Of a DNA stretch of 31,074 nt, positions 10,317 to 18,068 are shown piece by piece. The DNA is from Haplomitrium mnioides (lineage: Eukaryota; Marchantiophyta; Haplomitriopsida; Calobryales), in contig JBNGIS010036481.1 of NCBI GenBank assembly GCA_049999725.1, positions 1-31,074 on the forward strand, written 5' to 3'. How positions within the stretch are numbered: the first letter of the stretch is position 1; each line of letters begins with the position of its first letter. The position numbers and the translations under genes are program-made. Below the pieces are notes generated by a model. It searched no databases, was not told where the DNA came from, and worked only from the letters and a program-made list of their open reading frames with translations.

Positions 10317-11680
10317 GTATAGCTGGGATCGTTGCCAGATGGAGGGGGTTGTTGTTCATGCAAAATTGAGATTGGCAGACCAAACTCGGAGAGGAAGAGG
10401 CAGCGAAGGAGAGAGGAGAGATTCCAGCCAAAGTTCATGTGTGGGGAGTGGGCTCGTGCAAGGAGACCAGCGGGGGTGGAGGTGGACTGGAGGGGCACTG
10501 AGAATCGCTGAGCGTGGGGGCTCTAGAGTCTCAGGCAATCCAGGTGGACTCATCGTTGCAAGTGGACCAAGCATTTGGACGTGGATTGCCAAGTGAATTT
10601 GAAGGGAGTTTATCGACTTGAATTCGTGAGAGGCTGCCAAAGGGGGTCTTGTGGTCGTCTCAGCTTCGTCTGTGCAGGAGCATCAATCCTAAGGGCACTT
10701 GGGGGCATTTTTTATCATAATTCTCAAGTGGAATCAAGAGAGGAGTGGATGTGCTAGTGCCTATGCGTTGCATAGAAGATCCAGTCGAGGCTCAAGATGG
10801 AGTGGTGGCTAGCGGTCGTGGGGACTATCTTCCAGAGGTGGAAGTTAAAGAAATCCTCTTCTAAGCTTGAGGAAGTAAATTCAGGGCTTCTCGCGAGGGA
10901 AGTTGAAAAACTATCTGATTGAGGGTGGGTGGCTGAAGGATTGGAGGAGAACTAGAGTGGCTGATGGGAGCTGAATGAGGATTCATAGAAAAGATCGATT
11001 CTTGAGAGGTGGAAGAAGATTGTATTGTTGGCAGGGCCATGAGCAAGTACCATTGTTTTCCTGTTTACGTGTGTTGTTTAGATTTGTGTTCTGTTTGTAG
11101 TTCTGTGATATTCTTAGTCTTAGAAGGCATGTATTTCATTTGTCCAATCCTGAGGACACCCTGGATAGGGGAAGTCAGGACTGACCACATTGTAATTGTG
11201 ATAATTGAATACTAGGACCTGCTCTCTTTTGTATAACAAAGTGATTGGGTCCAGTTCTAGACTTTGGAATTATAAGACAAAGTGGTTCAACAACATTACA
11301 GTCTTTTCGTGGGTGGCTTAAGGAAATGGATGTGTATAAGCAGGTGGGTTGTTGAAGTAATTGTGGGCTAGTGGTCAGCCAATGAGGCAACTGCGAATCA
11401 ACCAGAGCTCCCCAAAAGACCACTGCAGCCGAGAATCAGATGCTTTGTTCTATCTTCCCCTGTCTTCCAAGTGGCACATTTCGAGGTTAAGGCCTGAAGG
11501 AGGGGTGTGGTTGTGCTTGGGTGTGGTGGAGTGTTGTGCAGTCTTTCTTATCTGGTAAGCAGAAGTTGGGGTCCATTCGATGCAAAACCCCTCCCATAAA
11601 AGGTCCCGAAACACTAAGTAAGCCTTTAAACGGAGGAACTCTGTCAGAAAAGAGTTAAGGCTCCGACCACAGGGCTGACA

Positions 11681-11685
11681 CTTCA
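11681..11685. repeat. LARD target-site duplication, right copy (CTTCA)
   Basis: Directly follows the TGACA end of the 3' LTR and matches CTCCA at 1047-1051 in four of five bases. Confidence 0.75.
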
Positions 11686-12088
11686 GCCATTGAAAAGTCT
11701 CACAAAAACTAAATTATTTCAAAGAACTATTTTGACAAATATTATCAAACTCTTACAGAACTCTCAAAAGATGCAGTTTTGCTCTTTTTTTGTAAAACGA
11801 CAAATTTTAGCACTTTTTAGAAAGAAAATGAAAAAAAGAAACTGGAAAGATGAAAATGGACAATGCTTTATATACTAACTTTTTTTTTTGCACTTGGCGA
11901 ACCTACGTGTCAAGAGCTCCACGAATAAAGTTTTGGCAGGAAAAGGTGTTTTTTGAAATTTAGCTATAAAAGGAGCGCCGCTGGAAAGTTTCTTTCCATT
12001 GTCGCGAGTTCTGTTTCTGGTTTTTGTTTTTTGATTGTTGCTTTTTTCTCATTTACTCAGTTTTCTGCCATTTCCAGCCCTTAGTGAT
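11686..12088 (+). promoter_or_regulatory. Promoter and 5' leader of gene A
   Basis: AT-rich sequence with a strong TATA box, TATAAAAGG at 11965-11973, preceded by CTACGTGTCAAG (ACGTGTC, ABRE-like) at about 11904. Transcription would be expected to start about 30 bp downstream, near 11997, giving a T-rich leader before the N gap. The LARD ends about 280 bp upstream of the TATA box. Confidence 0.6.
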
Positions 12089-12188
12089 NNNNNNNNNNNN
12101 NNNNNNNNNNNNNNNNNNNNNNNNNNNNNNNNNNNNNNNNNNNNNNNNNNNNNNNNNNNNNNNNNNNNNNNNNNNNNNNNNNNNNNNN
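12089..12188. other. Assembly gap (100 N)
   Basis: Placeholder gap in the leader of gene A. Coding or intron sequence could be missing here. Confidence 0.95.
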
Positions 12189-12246
12189 CATTTTTTTGTT
12201 CATTACATTTTTCACCTTCAAAAACATCCTTTTTTCTGTCGAGACA

Positions 12247-12606
12247 ATGGTCTCTCAAGGAAATGCTTTTGGCGCTCCCAAACCGAAGCCTTATAGGTAT
12301 TCAGGCGTTATCAAGGCTCTAGAGCCTCTCAAATTGGACTAGAAATGGTTGGTCAATTATTGTTCCTTGAGAGACTCGGATCATCATCTTTACCTTTTTG
12401 CAAGTGAAGGTCAAAAATTTAATTTGGGTCTAGTAGTCCAAATTACTATGATCCGAGAAGGGAAGAAGGCAAATATCGGGCTGCTTGTGCAGGCCCAGGA
12501 TTCAATAACATTGTATTTTGCAAATCGAAAGCGATTTGACTTCTCAGAATACAAGGAGAGAGATTTATTTGCCGCAAATCTATAGGCGTCAAGGGAAGAT
12601 GGAAAG
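12247..12606 (+). pseudogene. Gene A exon 1: N-terminal region of unknown function
   Basis: 120 codons starting MVSQGNAFGAP and ending at AAG|GTGAGC. In-frame TAG at 12340 and 12583. The middle has alternating hydrophobic and charged residues (LGLVVQITMIREGKK) suggestive of a small beta-rich domain. No family recognised. Confidence 0.55.
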
Positions 12607-12664
12607 GTGAGCTCCAAAATATTTGTTCTTATTCTTTTTTCATTACTTAAATGTAGCTCTTAGT

Positions 12665-12955
12665 ATGTTCATGCGAGTATAGACTTTGAAGTCTATGCGC
12701 GCATGGACTAGGAGGTCCATGTGCGCATGGACTCTGAGGTCCATGTGCGCATGGATTCTGAGGTCCAAGTGCGCATGGACTCTGACGTCTAGGCACGCAC
12801 AGACGTCAGAGTCCATGCAAGCATGGACTCTGACGTCCAAGTGCGCAAGGACTCTGAAGTCCATGCGCGCATGGACTTCAGAGTCAAGACGCGTAGGGAC
12901 TTCAAAGTCATGCGCGCATGGAACTTAGAGTCCATGCGCGCATGGACTTCAATGT
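12665..12955 (+). repeat. 24-bp palindromic array in intron 1 of gene A, 12 units
   Basis: Units with the core at 12671, 12695, 12719, 12743, 12767, 12791, 12815, 12839, 12863, 12887, 12910 and 12934: eleven steps of which ten are exactly 24 bp and one is 23. Each unit has two palindromic centres, CATGCGCGCATG and GACTTCGAAGTC (variants GACTCTGAGGTC, GACGTC). The array is wholly inside the intron 12607-13048. Its 24-bp period keeps all frames open, which produces spurious ORFs. Confidence 0.92.
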
Positions 12956-13048
12956 TAAATTCACGCTTGTTTTTTTTTAAGTTCTTGCTTTTCTTTATGT
13001 TAGGTCATTAATAAAATTCTTTTCTTCCTTTTTTTTCAATTCACTCAG

Positions 13049-14515
13049 TTTCTTGCGGATTTCGTCGATTCGTATAATGACGCAAAACGGATCGAGAGAG
13101 ACTTCATCAAATTTGCAATTAAAATTAAAATTAAAATTCTAAAGCCCAAGGAGGGCGTCAACATTCAACAACTTGTGCCGCATTCGAGTGCGGCAACATT
13201 TTTGGTACATGCCACAAGGACTTCTTTGCAGAAGAAGAGAAAGGAGCCGGAATCAAGCAAGGCTCAAAAGAAAAAAAAACCGGTACAAAAGAAAAAGAAA
13301 CCAGCATCAATCATTGAGGGCGAGCCAGCCCCTTCCGAATCTATAGCAAAATATACTTCGTCGACGCCCTTGTCTCCAACAGCAAGCAGCTCGGGGCAGG
13401 ACTCAAAGAAGGAGCCAGAGCCAATTTAAGCTCCTACGTCCAGAGCGAAGAGGCAATCCCACAAGGGGTTGCACATATTTCAAGAAAGAGACCAAATAGA
13501 TACTCAGACAGCTTTTGAGGAGGATAAAAATAAAATTAAGGAATCTGCAATCTAGCGTTGCAAAGTCCGTGAGGAGACCATCACAATAAGGCTAGAAAAC
13601 CTTAATTTGCCAAAGCCTGGAATGGACAATTGGGGTCCATTCCAAATTCGAAGATTGAACAAGGATTTTATGGAGCTGTTAGCGCAAAGAATGCTGACCA
13701 ACAAATATGCGCATTCTTTCTTTATCGTTGTTGTAGACCCAAGGTGTGGTCTGAAAGATAAGTCAGAGTTCGACATCAGAAACCCTGACAAGTATCGTTA
13801 CGAGATTGTTGGAGGCAATCACAGTGCTGCAGCAAGGCAGCTTTTGATTACAAAATATAGAGCAAAGAATCCCGCTTTGTCGCTCTGCAACTATTACGTC
13901 TACATGGGTTTGACAAAAATAGATGCCCGAATTTTTGCAACGAATGACAATTTTGACCAAAAGTACAGGCTTGAGATGACCTCCATTCAAAAGGTCGAGT
14001 ATTGGCATCAGCAATTTGTGGAAAGTGAGATGGTTTCATCTCAAAAATTAAAAAGAGAGCTAGTGTTGGAAATCTTAGAGATCAAACCAAAGTCTGCGCT
14101 CGAGAAGACCATGACTTCTCAAGACAATTGGTTTCAGCTAGCATTTAGAAGCGGAGAGCTCTGGGAGTTATAGCAGAGCATTTTTTCAATGTGGAAGAAG
14201 AACCTTGTGAAAGGCCAGAAGCCTAAGGCCAAAGGAACCATCAGGATGGAAGACATGAAGTGGATGCCTTGGAGGTCTCTTTAGGGTCTTCCAGACAAAG
14301 TGAAGATATCAGTTTTGAAGCGGGTGGAAGTCGGAGAGCTTTCGATAGATGAGATGTATCGGGAAGCAAAGAGACACAAAGTTTTGGCGGTAATGGTGAA
14401 GAGTTTCTGTTCGCAGGTTTTTTGCAATTATTGGGAAGAGGCTAGAGAGGAGTACCCTCTTCAAACGGAAGAGTCAAAGATGGCTTTTTTTTATTTGAGT
14501 TTCGAGAAGCTTCTG
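13049..14515 (+). pseudogene. Gene A exon 2: basic linker and ParB-like domain
   Basis: 489 codons in one frame after the acceptor TCACTCAG. First comes FLADFVDSYNDAKR, then a Lys-rich stretch (KKKKPVQKKKKP) likely to act as a nuclear localisation signal, a Ser/Pro/Glu linker, then a segment starting near 13607 that contains IVGGNHSAAARQLL (13805) and YVYMGLTKIDARIFATNDN. ParB/Srx-type domains carry a G-x-H-R/S-x-x-A motif followed by a helical part with GLT..EA..LA..(H/D)N, and the match in order and spacing is good, although the usual HR is HS here. In-frame stops at 13427, 13553, 14171 and 14282. No copy of this exon from B or C lies in the window to compare with. Confidence 0.6.
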
Positions 14516-14606
14516 GTAATTCTTTTTTTTTGAACTTTAATTTATCATTTGTCTTTGCATTTAATATTTTATAAATTTTTGTTTTTTTTTTGAAACCTAC
14601 GTTTGA

Positions 14607-14735
14607 TATCCATGCGCGCATGGACTTTGAAGTTCATGCGCGTCTGGACTTCGAAGTCCATGTGCGCATGGACATCAAAGTTCTTGCGCGCATGAACTTC
14701 GAAGTCCATGCGTGCATGGACTCTAAAATGTTTTA
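14607..14735 (+). repeat. 24-bp palindromic array in intron 2 of gene A, 5 units
   Basis: Cores at 14612, 14636, 14660, 14684 and 14708, all 24 bp apart, with the same CATGCGCGCATG and ACTTCGAAGT palindromes as intron 1. The intron is 14516-14795. Copy C has a similar array in the same intron (30975-31074). Confidence 0.92.
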
Positions 14736-14795
14736 GGGTTTTAACCTTTCAATGTTTTTTTTATTCTCTAATGTTTTTGTTTTGATTTTTTTCAG

Positions 14796-15352
14796 GGGGA
14801 CAAAACTTTCAAGTGGCAGCTAGCAAAGAAATTGACAGTAGCTGCGAAAGGAAGAAAGAAATCTGGGGTCGAGGAAGCCCTTGAAGAACAAGACCAGCCT
14901 CCTACGTTGGTCTCTTACCCTCTGGCTTTTCTTCTCCACTGCCAAAAGGCCAGAGAGTAGAAAGCACGACATCAAAGTGGTGATGCATCTCTCACAATAG
15001 AAGGAGTTGTGACAAATGAGGAAGAAGACTTACTTTCTTATGTCGACGGTCTCAACATGGTGTTTTATCAAGTCCACGGGGAGGCCAACGCTCGACAATA
15101 GAAGGGCCTTGTGAAACCTAAGTGTTTTATATTGGCTATTGCTGATATTTCTTATAGGTATAACCTGAAGGAATGTAAGCATGATGACTCGAAACCGTTT
15201 TCAAAAGATGACATTTTCGATATGGTATCATCTTTTGCGGCAATAACTACTTCGAAGTTTTGCTCCTTTGTAATCATACATTCTTTGCAGTAGTTTGGCA
15301 TCGTCGAGTATGCCCTTTTTGAAGTCTGATGTGCAATTGATCATGGTATCTG
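14796..15352 (+). pseudogene. Gene A exon 3: methyltransferase motif IV
   Basis: Begins GDKTFKWQLAKKLTV after TTTTTTTCAG and ends TG|GTGAGT, phase 2. Contains LSYVDGLN, then LAIADISYRYNL, the position of the catalytic (D/N/S)PP(Y/F/W) motif IV of amino-methyltransferases, followed by KECKHDD and PFSKDDIFDMVSSF. Copy B reads DIPYG and copy C DISYG at this place. Stops at 14958, 15099, 15291 (TAG) and 15327 (TGA). Copies B and C show TGG, TTG and a Gln codon at the first three. Confidence 0.68.
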
Positions 15353-15435
15353 GTGAGTTGTTCTTTCATTTTTATTTTTTTATTTCTTTTGCATTCTTGT
15401 TACAATGTTTGATGTGATTGTTTATCTTTTTGCAG

Positions 15436-16065
15436 GGACAAAAGCAATATACATCATTCTAGTGGTCCCAAAATTGCACATGCCCACGAGTATTGGACGG
15501 TGGGCTACTGGACAAAGGAAGGAAAGAGGAGCATGTGCCATTTCAACTTGCAAGCTTCTTCTGCGATTGGACTTCCTCGACAACCTATGTGGAATGTTTT
15601 TAGCTGCTCTACAATTTCTGCAAAGCTTAAACATCTAGGAGATGATGCTCATATGAATGTTTATCAGAAGCCGCAGGCTCTGTACAATTTTTTTATCGAT
15701 CATTTATCAACAGAGCAGAATTGGATCCTTGATCTCTGCTCTGGGTCTGGCATAGGCCTTGTCTGTGCTCTTAAGATGATGTGAAATTGCATCGTAGTGG
15801 AATATGATAGACGTCAGTCTATTTATATTCCTCAGGGTTTTGGAGATGGCTTCCTTGCCATTCAATGTGACTGAGTCATAGATAGTTTTTGCTTACCACA
15901 AGGAACCTGTTCCTCCTGGTAGTGCAGGTGCTTTTGGTGACTTTGTTGTAATATCAGGGATTGGAAAGTCTGACAGGATTCTCTAGCGGCTACAGATGCT
16001 TAGCCTGTAGATTTAGATGAGACAGTTCCTCCCAAAGAGGAGAGAGAGTATAAGGATGTCATTGT
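15436..16065 (+). pseudogene. Gene A exon 4: AdoMet-binding motif I and C-terminus
   Basis: Starts after TTTTTGCAG and completes the Trp codon from exon 3. Reads EYWTVGYWTKEGKRSM, then VYQKPQALYNFFIDHLSTE, then WILDLCSGSGIGLVCALK and VVEYDRRQSIYI. DLCSGSG is the FxGxG motif I that binds S-adenosylmethionine, and E of VEYDRR fits motif II. Motif IV before motif I is the beta-class order of N4/N6 amino-methyltransferases. TGA at 15782, then a 2-nt deletion near 15836, after which the C-terminus is scrambled. Of the three copies this one keeps motif I best. Confidence 0.72.
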
Positions 16066-16080
16066 ACACTTTGCATCAAT

Positions 16081-16086
16081 AATAAA
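16081..16086 (+). terminator. Poly(A) signal of gene A
   Basis: AATAAA at 16081. Copies B (18084) and C (29607, minus) have AATAAAG at the same place just after the coding end. Confidence 0.6.
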
Positions 16087-16379
16087 ATTTATTTTTTCCA
16101 AATCTTCTTTTGCCAAAGCTTCATCTTGTTGCTCTTTCAATCTATTACAAGTCTTTTCATCACGATTCAGTTTATTGCGCCTAAGAATAAGTTGACCCAA
16201 TTGATAGTCCAAGAATGGTTTGAACTCAATTACTAATCTTAGAATTATTTGGAGTCTTTGCACATTGTTTAGTGCCTTTGCTAATTAAGGCTTTGTAGTT
16301 CTTGTTTGGTTTCTCTGCACGTTTAAGCTGTAAGGTTGTTGTTCAGAGTCCTTGCACCCGTTGATCAAAGGGTTCTTAT

Positions 16380-16600
16380 TCAATGTCTATGCTTGCATAG
16401 GCTGCAGGGTTATTGTTTAAAACCTTGGCGTGTTTTGGCTCTAGGATTCTAGTTGAAAGTCCATATGTGCATAGCTTCATTGTTCTTGTTCAGAGTCTAA
16501 GCACGCAGAGGATTTAGAATTCTTGTTGGGAGTCTATGCGTGCATAGGCTTTACGGTTTTGGTTTGGAGTCTATGCTTGCATAAACTTTGTTGGCTATGA
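16380..16600 (+). repeat. 37-bp degenerate palindromic array in the 3' flank of copy A, 6 units
   Basis: Cores at 16389, 16425, 16463, 16499, 16536 and 16573, steps of 36-38. The unit resembles GTCTATGCGTGCATAGGC followed by TTTAGGGTTCTTGTTTGGA. Same palindrome as the intron arrays, with a longer spacer and more decay. Confidence 0.82.
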
Positions 16601-16727
16601 TGCTCAAAGTCAAGTTTAAAGTCCTTACCCGACTGGACATTTACGTTTTCTTGTAGCTTTTTTTCTACCAAAATATATATTTTTTATTTCTTTTTTGATG
16701 AATTTAGTTTATTCACAATAGTGTCAA

Positions 16728-16827
16728 NNNNNNNNNNNNNNNNNNNNNNNNNNNNNNNNNNNNNNNNNNNNNNNNNNNNNNNNNNNNNNNNNNNNNNNNN
16801 NNNNNNNNNNNNNNNNNNNNNNNNNNN
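16728..16827. other. Assembly gap (100 N)
   Basis: Placeholder gap in the AT-rich tail of copy A, between the 37-bp array and the terminus. Confidence 0.95.
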
Positions 16828-16895
16828 AAGAAGATTTTAGTCTTAAATTTGATGTTTTTGAATGCCAAATCTTCGAAAAAAAAAATTCAACTGCC

Positions 16896-16945
16896 AAGTG
16901 AAACAAGAACTTAGTAGCGGTTCTTGGTTCAAAGTAGCAGTTATT
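16896..16945 (+). repeat. Conserved 50-bp terminus of copy A
   Basis: AAGTGAAACAAGAACTTAGT at its start and CAAAGTAGCAGTTATT at its end. Nearly identical to 18858-18907 and to 28674-28625 on the minus strand. All three lose similarity right after TATT. Two TAGCGG(T/C)T motifs 22-24 bp apart inside the terminus could be protein-binding sites. Confidence 0.8.
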
Positions 16946-18068
16946 GAGAGTGGAAATCAAGGCAGCAAAGCGAAGCTACATCTTTTCCAATTAATGGTGT
17001 TGTGAGAGATGAGAACAAGGACTTAATGTCCTATGTCGATGGTCTCAACGTGGCATTTTATCAAGTCTATGGGGAGGCCAACACTAATCAGTTGAAAGGA
17101 TTTGTAAAACCTAGGTGTTTCACTTTGGTGATTGTGGATATTCCTTACGGTGACAACCTTAAGGAATGCAAGCATGACGATTTTGAACCTTTTTCCAAAG
17201 ATGACATTTTTGATATAGTTTCAGCTTTTGCAATAGTAACAATATCGGACTTTTGGTCATTTGTAATTATACTTTTGTCTCAACAATTTGGCATCGTCGA
17301 AGATGTCCTTTCAAAAATTTGTTGTGTCGTTGACCACGACATCTCATAAGTTCTTCTTTGATTTTTTTAATTTCATCTTGTTTTGTTTTCTTACACTTTG
17401 TTTACAGTGTTTGATTTGTTTGTTTTTCTTATTATAGGGACAAGAACAACATTCATCATTCCGATGGTCTTAGAATCGCACATGCCTATGAGTATTGGAC
17501 TGTGGGCTACTGGACGAAGGAAAGAAAGAGGAGCATGAAGCCTTTTAATTTGCAGCCTTCTTCTGCGATTGGTCTACCTTGGCAAATAATGCGCATTGTT
17601 TTTATTTGTCTTGCAGTTTTGGTGAAACTTAAACATCGAGGAGATGATGCTCTTGTGAATGTTTATCAAAAGTCGCAAGCTCTTTACAAATTTTTAATTG
17701 ACCATTTGTCAACAAAGCAAGACTAGATCTTAGATCTTTGCTCTCGGTCCGGCACAAGCTTTGTCTGTGCTTTAAAGTTGATTCAAAATTGCATCATTGT
17801 GGAATATGATAGACGTCAGTCTATCTACATTCCTCAGAGAGTTTTGACGATGGCTTCCTTGCCATCCGATGTGACAAAGTCACAGATAGTATATGCATAC
17901 CACAAGGAACTCGTTTCTCCTGGTATTGCAGGTGCTACTGGTGATTCTGTTGCCATCTTTGGGACTCAAAAGTCCCGGCATGACTCTCTAGCGCCTGCAG
18001 ATGCTCAGCCACTGGATTTAGATGAGACAATTCCTCTCGAAAAGGATAAAGCCGTAGCATCTAGTTGA
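16946..18068 (+). pseudogene. Copy B: 3' half of the ParB/methyltransferase gene, split by copy A
   Basis: Coding similarity starts at GAGAGTGGAAA, directly after the terminus of copy A, in the middle of exon 3. Exon 3 runs 16946-17345 and holds MSYVDGLNVAFYQVYGE and VDIPYGDNLKECKHDD. Exon 4 is 17438-18068 (631 bp, the same length as in copy C) and is in one frame with a single stop, TAG at 17724 (TGG in A and C). The C-terminus is intact to TGA at 18066: VEYDRRQSIYIPQRVLTM, then LDLDETIPLEKDKAVASS. Motif I is damaged (LCSRSGTS). The intron 17346-17437 has lost its donor: GTAAGT in copy C is ATAAGT here. The 5' part of B is expected on the other side of copy A, left of the window. Confidence 0.75.

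Larger units (their letters stand above)
1052..11680 (+). mobile_element. LARD-like non-autonomous Ty3-gypsy-type LTR retrotransposon
   Basis: Two long direct repeats (1052-5143 and 7140-11680) flank a 1996-bp internal region. Both repeats begin TGTC and end TGACA, giving a TG..CA boundary with a short inverted repeat, and a 5-bp target duplication flanks the whole. The internal region holds a PBS candidate, a gag relic, an acidic repeat ORF and a purine tract, but no protease, RT, RNase H or integrase. LTRs longer than the internal region and the absence of pol fit the LARD (large retrotransposon derivative) class. Such an element would have to be moved by proteins from an autonomous relative. 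The LTRs differ at many sites (about 7 of the first 60 bases), so the insertion is not recent. Confidence 0.9.
7140..11680 (+). repeat. 3' LTR of the LARD (4541 bp)
   Basis: Runs from TGTCGATCGG to CAGGGCTGACA and aligns with 1052-5143. It is 449 bp longer, mostly because of a 508-bp segment at 8317-8824 and a 33-bp segment near 10285, offset by one fewer 101-bp unit. All repeat blocks of the 5' LTR recur: 46-bp at 7444, about 50-bp at 8825-9080, 124-bp at 9330 and 101-bp at 9546. Confidence 0.93.
12247..16065 (+). pseudogene. Gene A: ParB-like / N4-N6 DNA methyltransferase protein, four exons, decayed
   Basis: Predicted exons are 12247-12606, 13049-14515, 14796-15352 and 15436 to about 16065, all with GT..AG introns (442, 280 and 83 bp) whose phases join correctly. 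The product would be about 1000 residues: unknown N-terminal region, Lys-rich nuclear-localisation-like stretch, ParB-like domain (about 306-434), linker, then a methyltransferase with motif IV (DISY, about 726) before motif I (DLCSGSG, about 893). The start ATG at 12247 sits in GACAATGG, but the gap just upstream leaves it open. Eleven in-frame stops break it: TAG at 12340, 12583, 13553, 14171, 14282, 14958, 15099 and 15291, TAA at 13427, and TGA at 15327 and 15782. Yet I find no frameshift before about 15836, where 2 nt are lost relative to copy B. Copies B and C support the exon 3-4 structure. Confidence 0.72.
1..16945 (+). mobile_element. ParB/methyltransferase element, copy A (left end outside window), split by a LARD
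   Basis: Inferred unit made of divergent gene X (minus, 1-912), gene A (plus, 12247 to about 16065), a 3' flank with a 37-bp repeat array, and a conserved terminus at 16896-16945. The LTR retrotransposon at 1052-11680 is a later insertion. What is seen directly: the right terminus is shared with copies B and C and is followed immediately by unrelated flank (here exon 3 of copy B). That gene X belongs to the same element is inferred from its divergent position across the LARD insertion site and from the shared TGCGCGCA palindrome repeats. The left terminus is not in the window. The element class is uncertain. Retained introns argue against retroposition, so a cut-and-paste or Helitron-like DNA transposon is more likely. 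Confidence 0.5.

Noticed and set aside
12665-12955. CRISPR-like array
   Set aside because: Units abut without unique spacers, the context is a plant intron, and no cas genes are present.
12643-13011. ORFs with RAWT/HAHMDL-type repeats over the 24-bp array
   Set aside because: A 24-bp period leaves every frame open. The array lies between a good splice donor and acceptor and has no coding signature.
12340-15293. Reassigned TAG codon (alternative genetic code) in gene A
   Set aside because: B and C have ordinary sense codons (TGG, TTG, CAA) at comparable sites, TGA and TAA stops also occur, and A has a frameshift. Plain decay explains this better.
16000-16263. 87-codon minus-strand ORF in the 3' flank of gene A
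   Set aside because: It overlaps the end of exon 4 and the poly(A) region, has no counterpart in B or C, and shows no recognisable domain.
16946-18068. Copy B as a processed (retroposed) copy
   Set aside because: It keeps the intron between exons 3 and 4 and ends in the DNA terminus, with no poly(A) tail at the junction.
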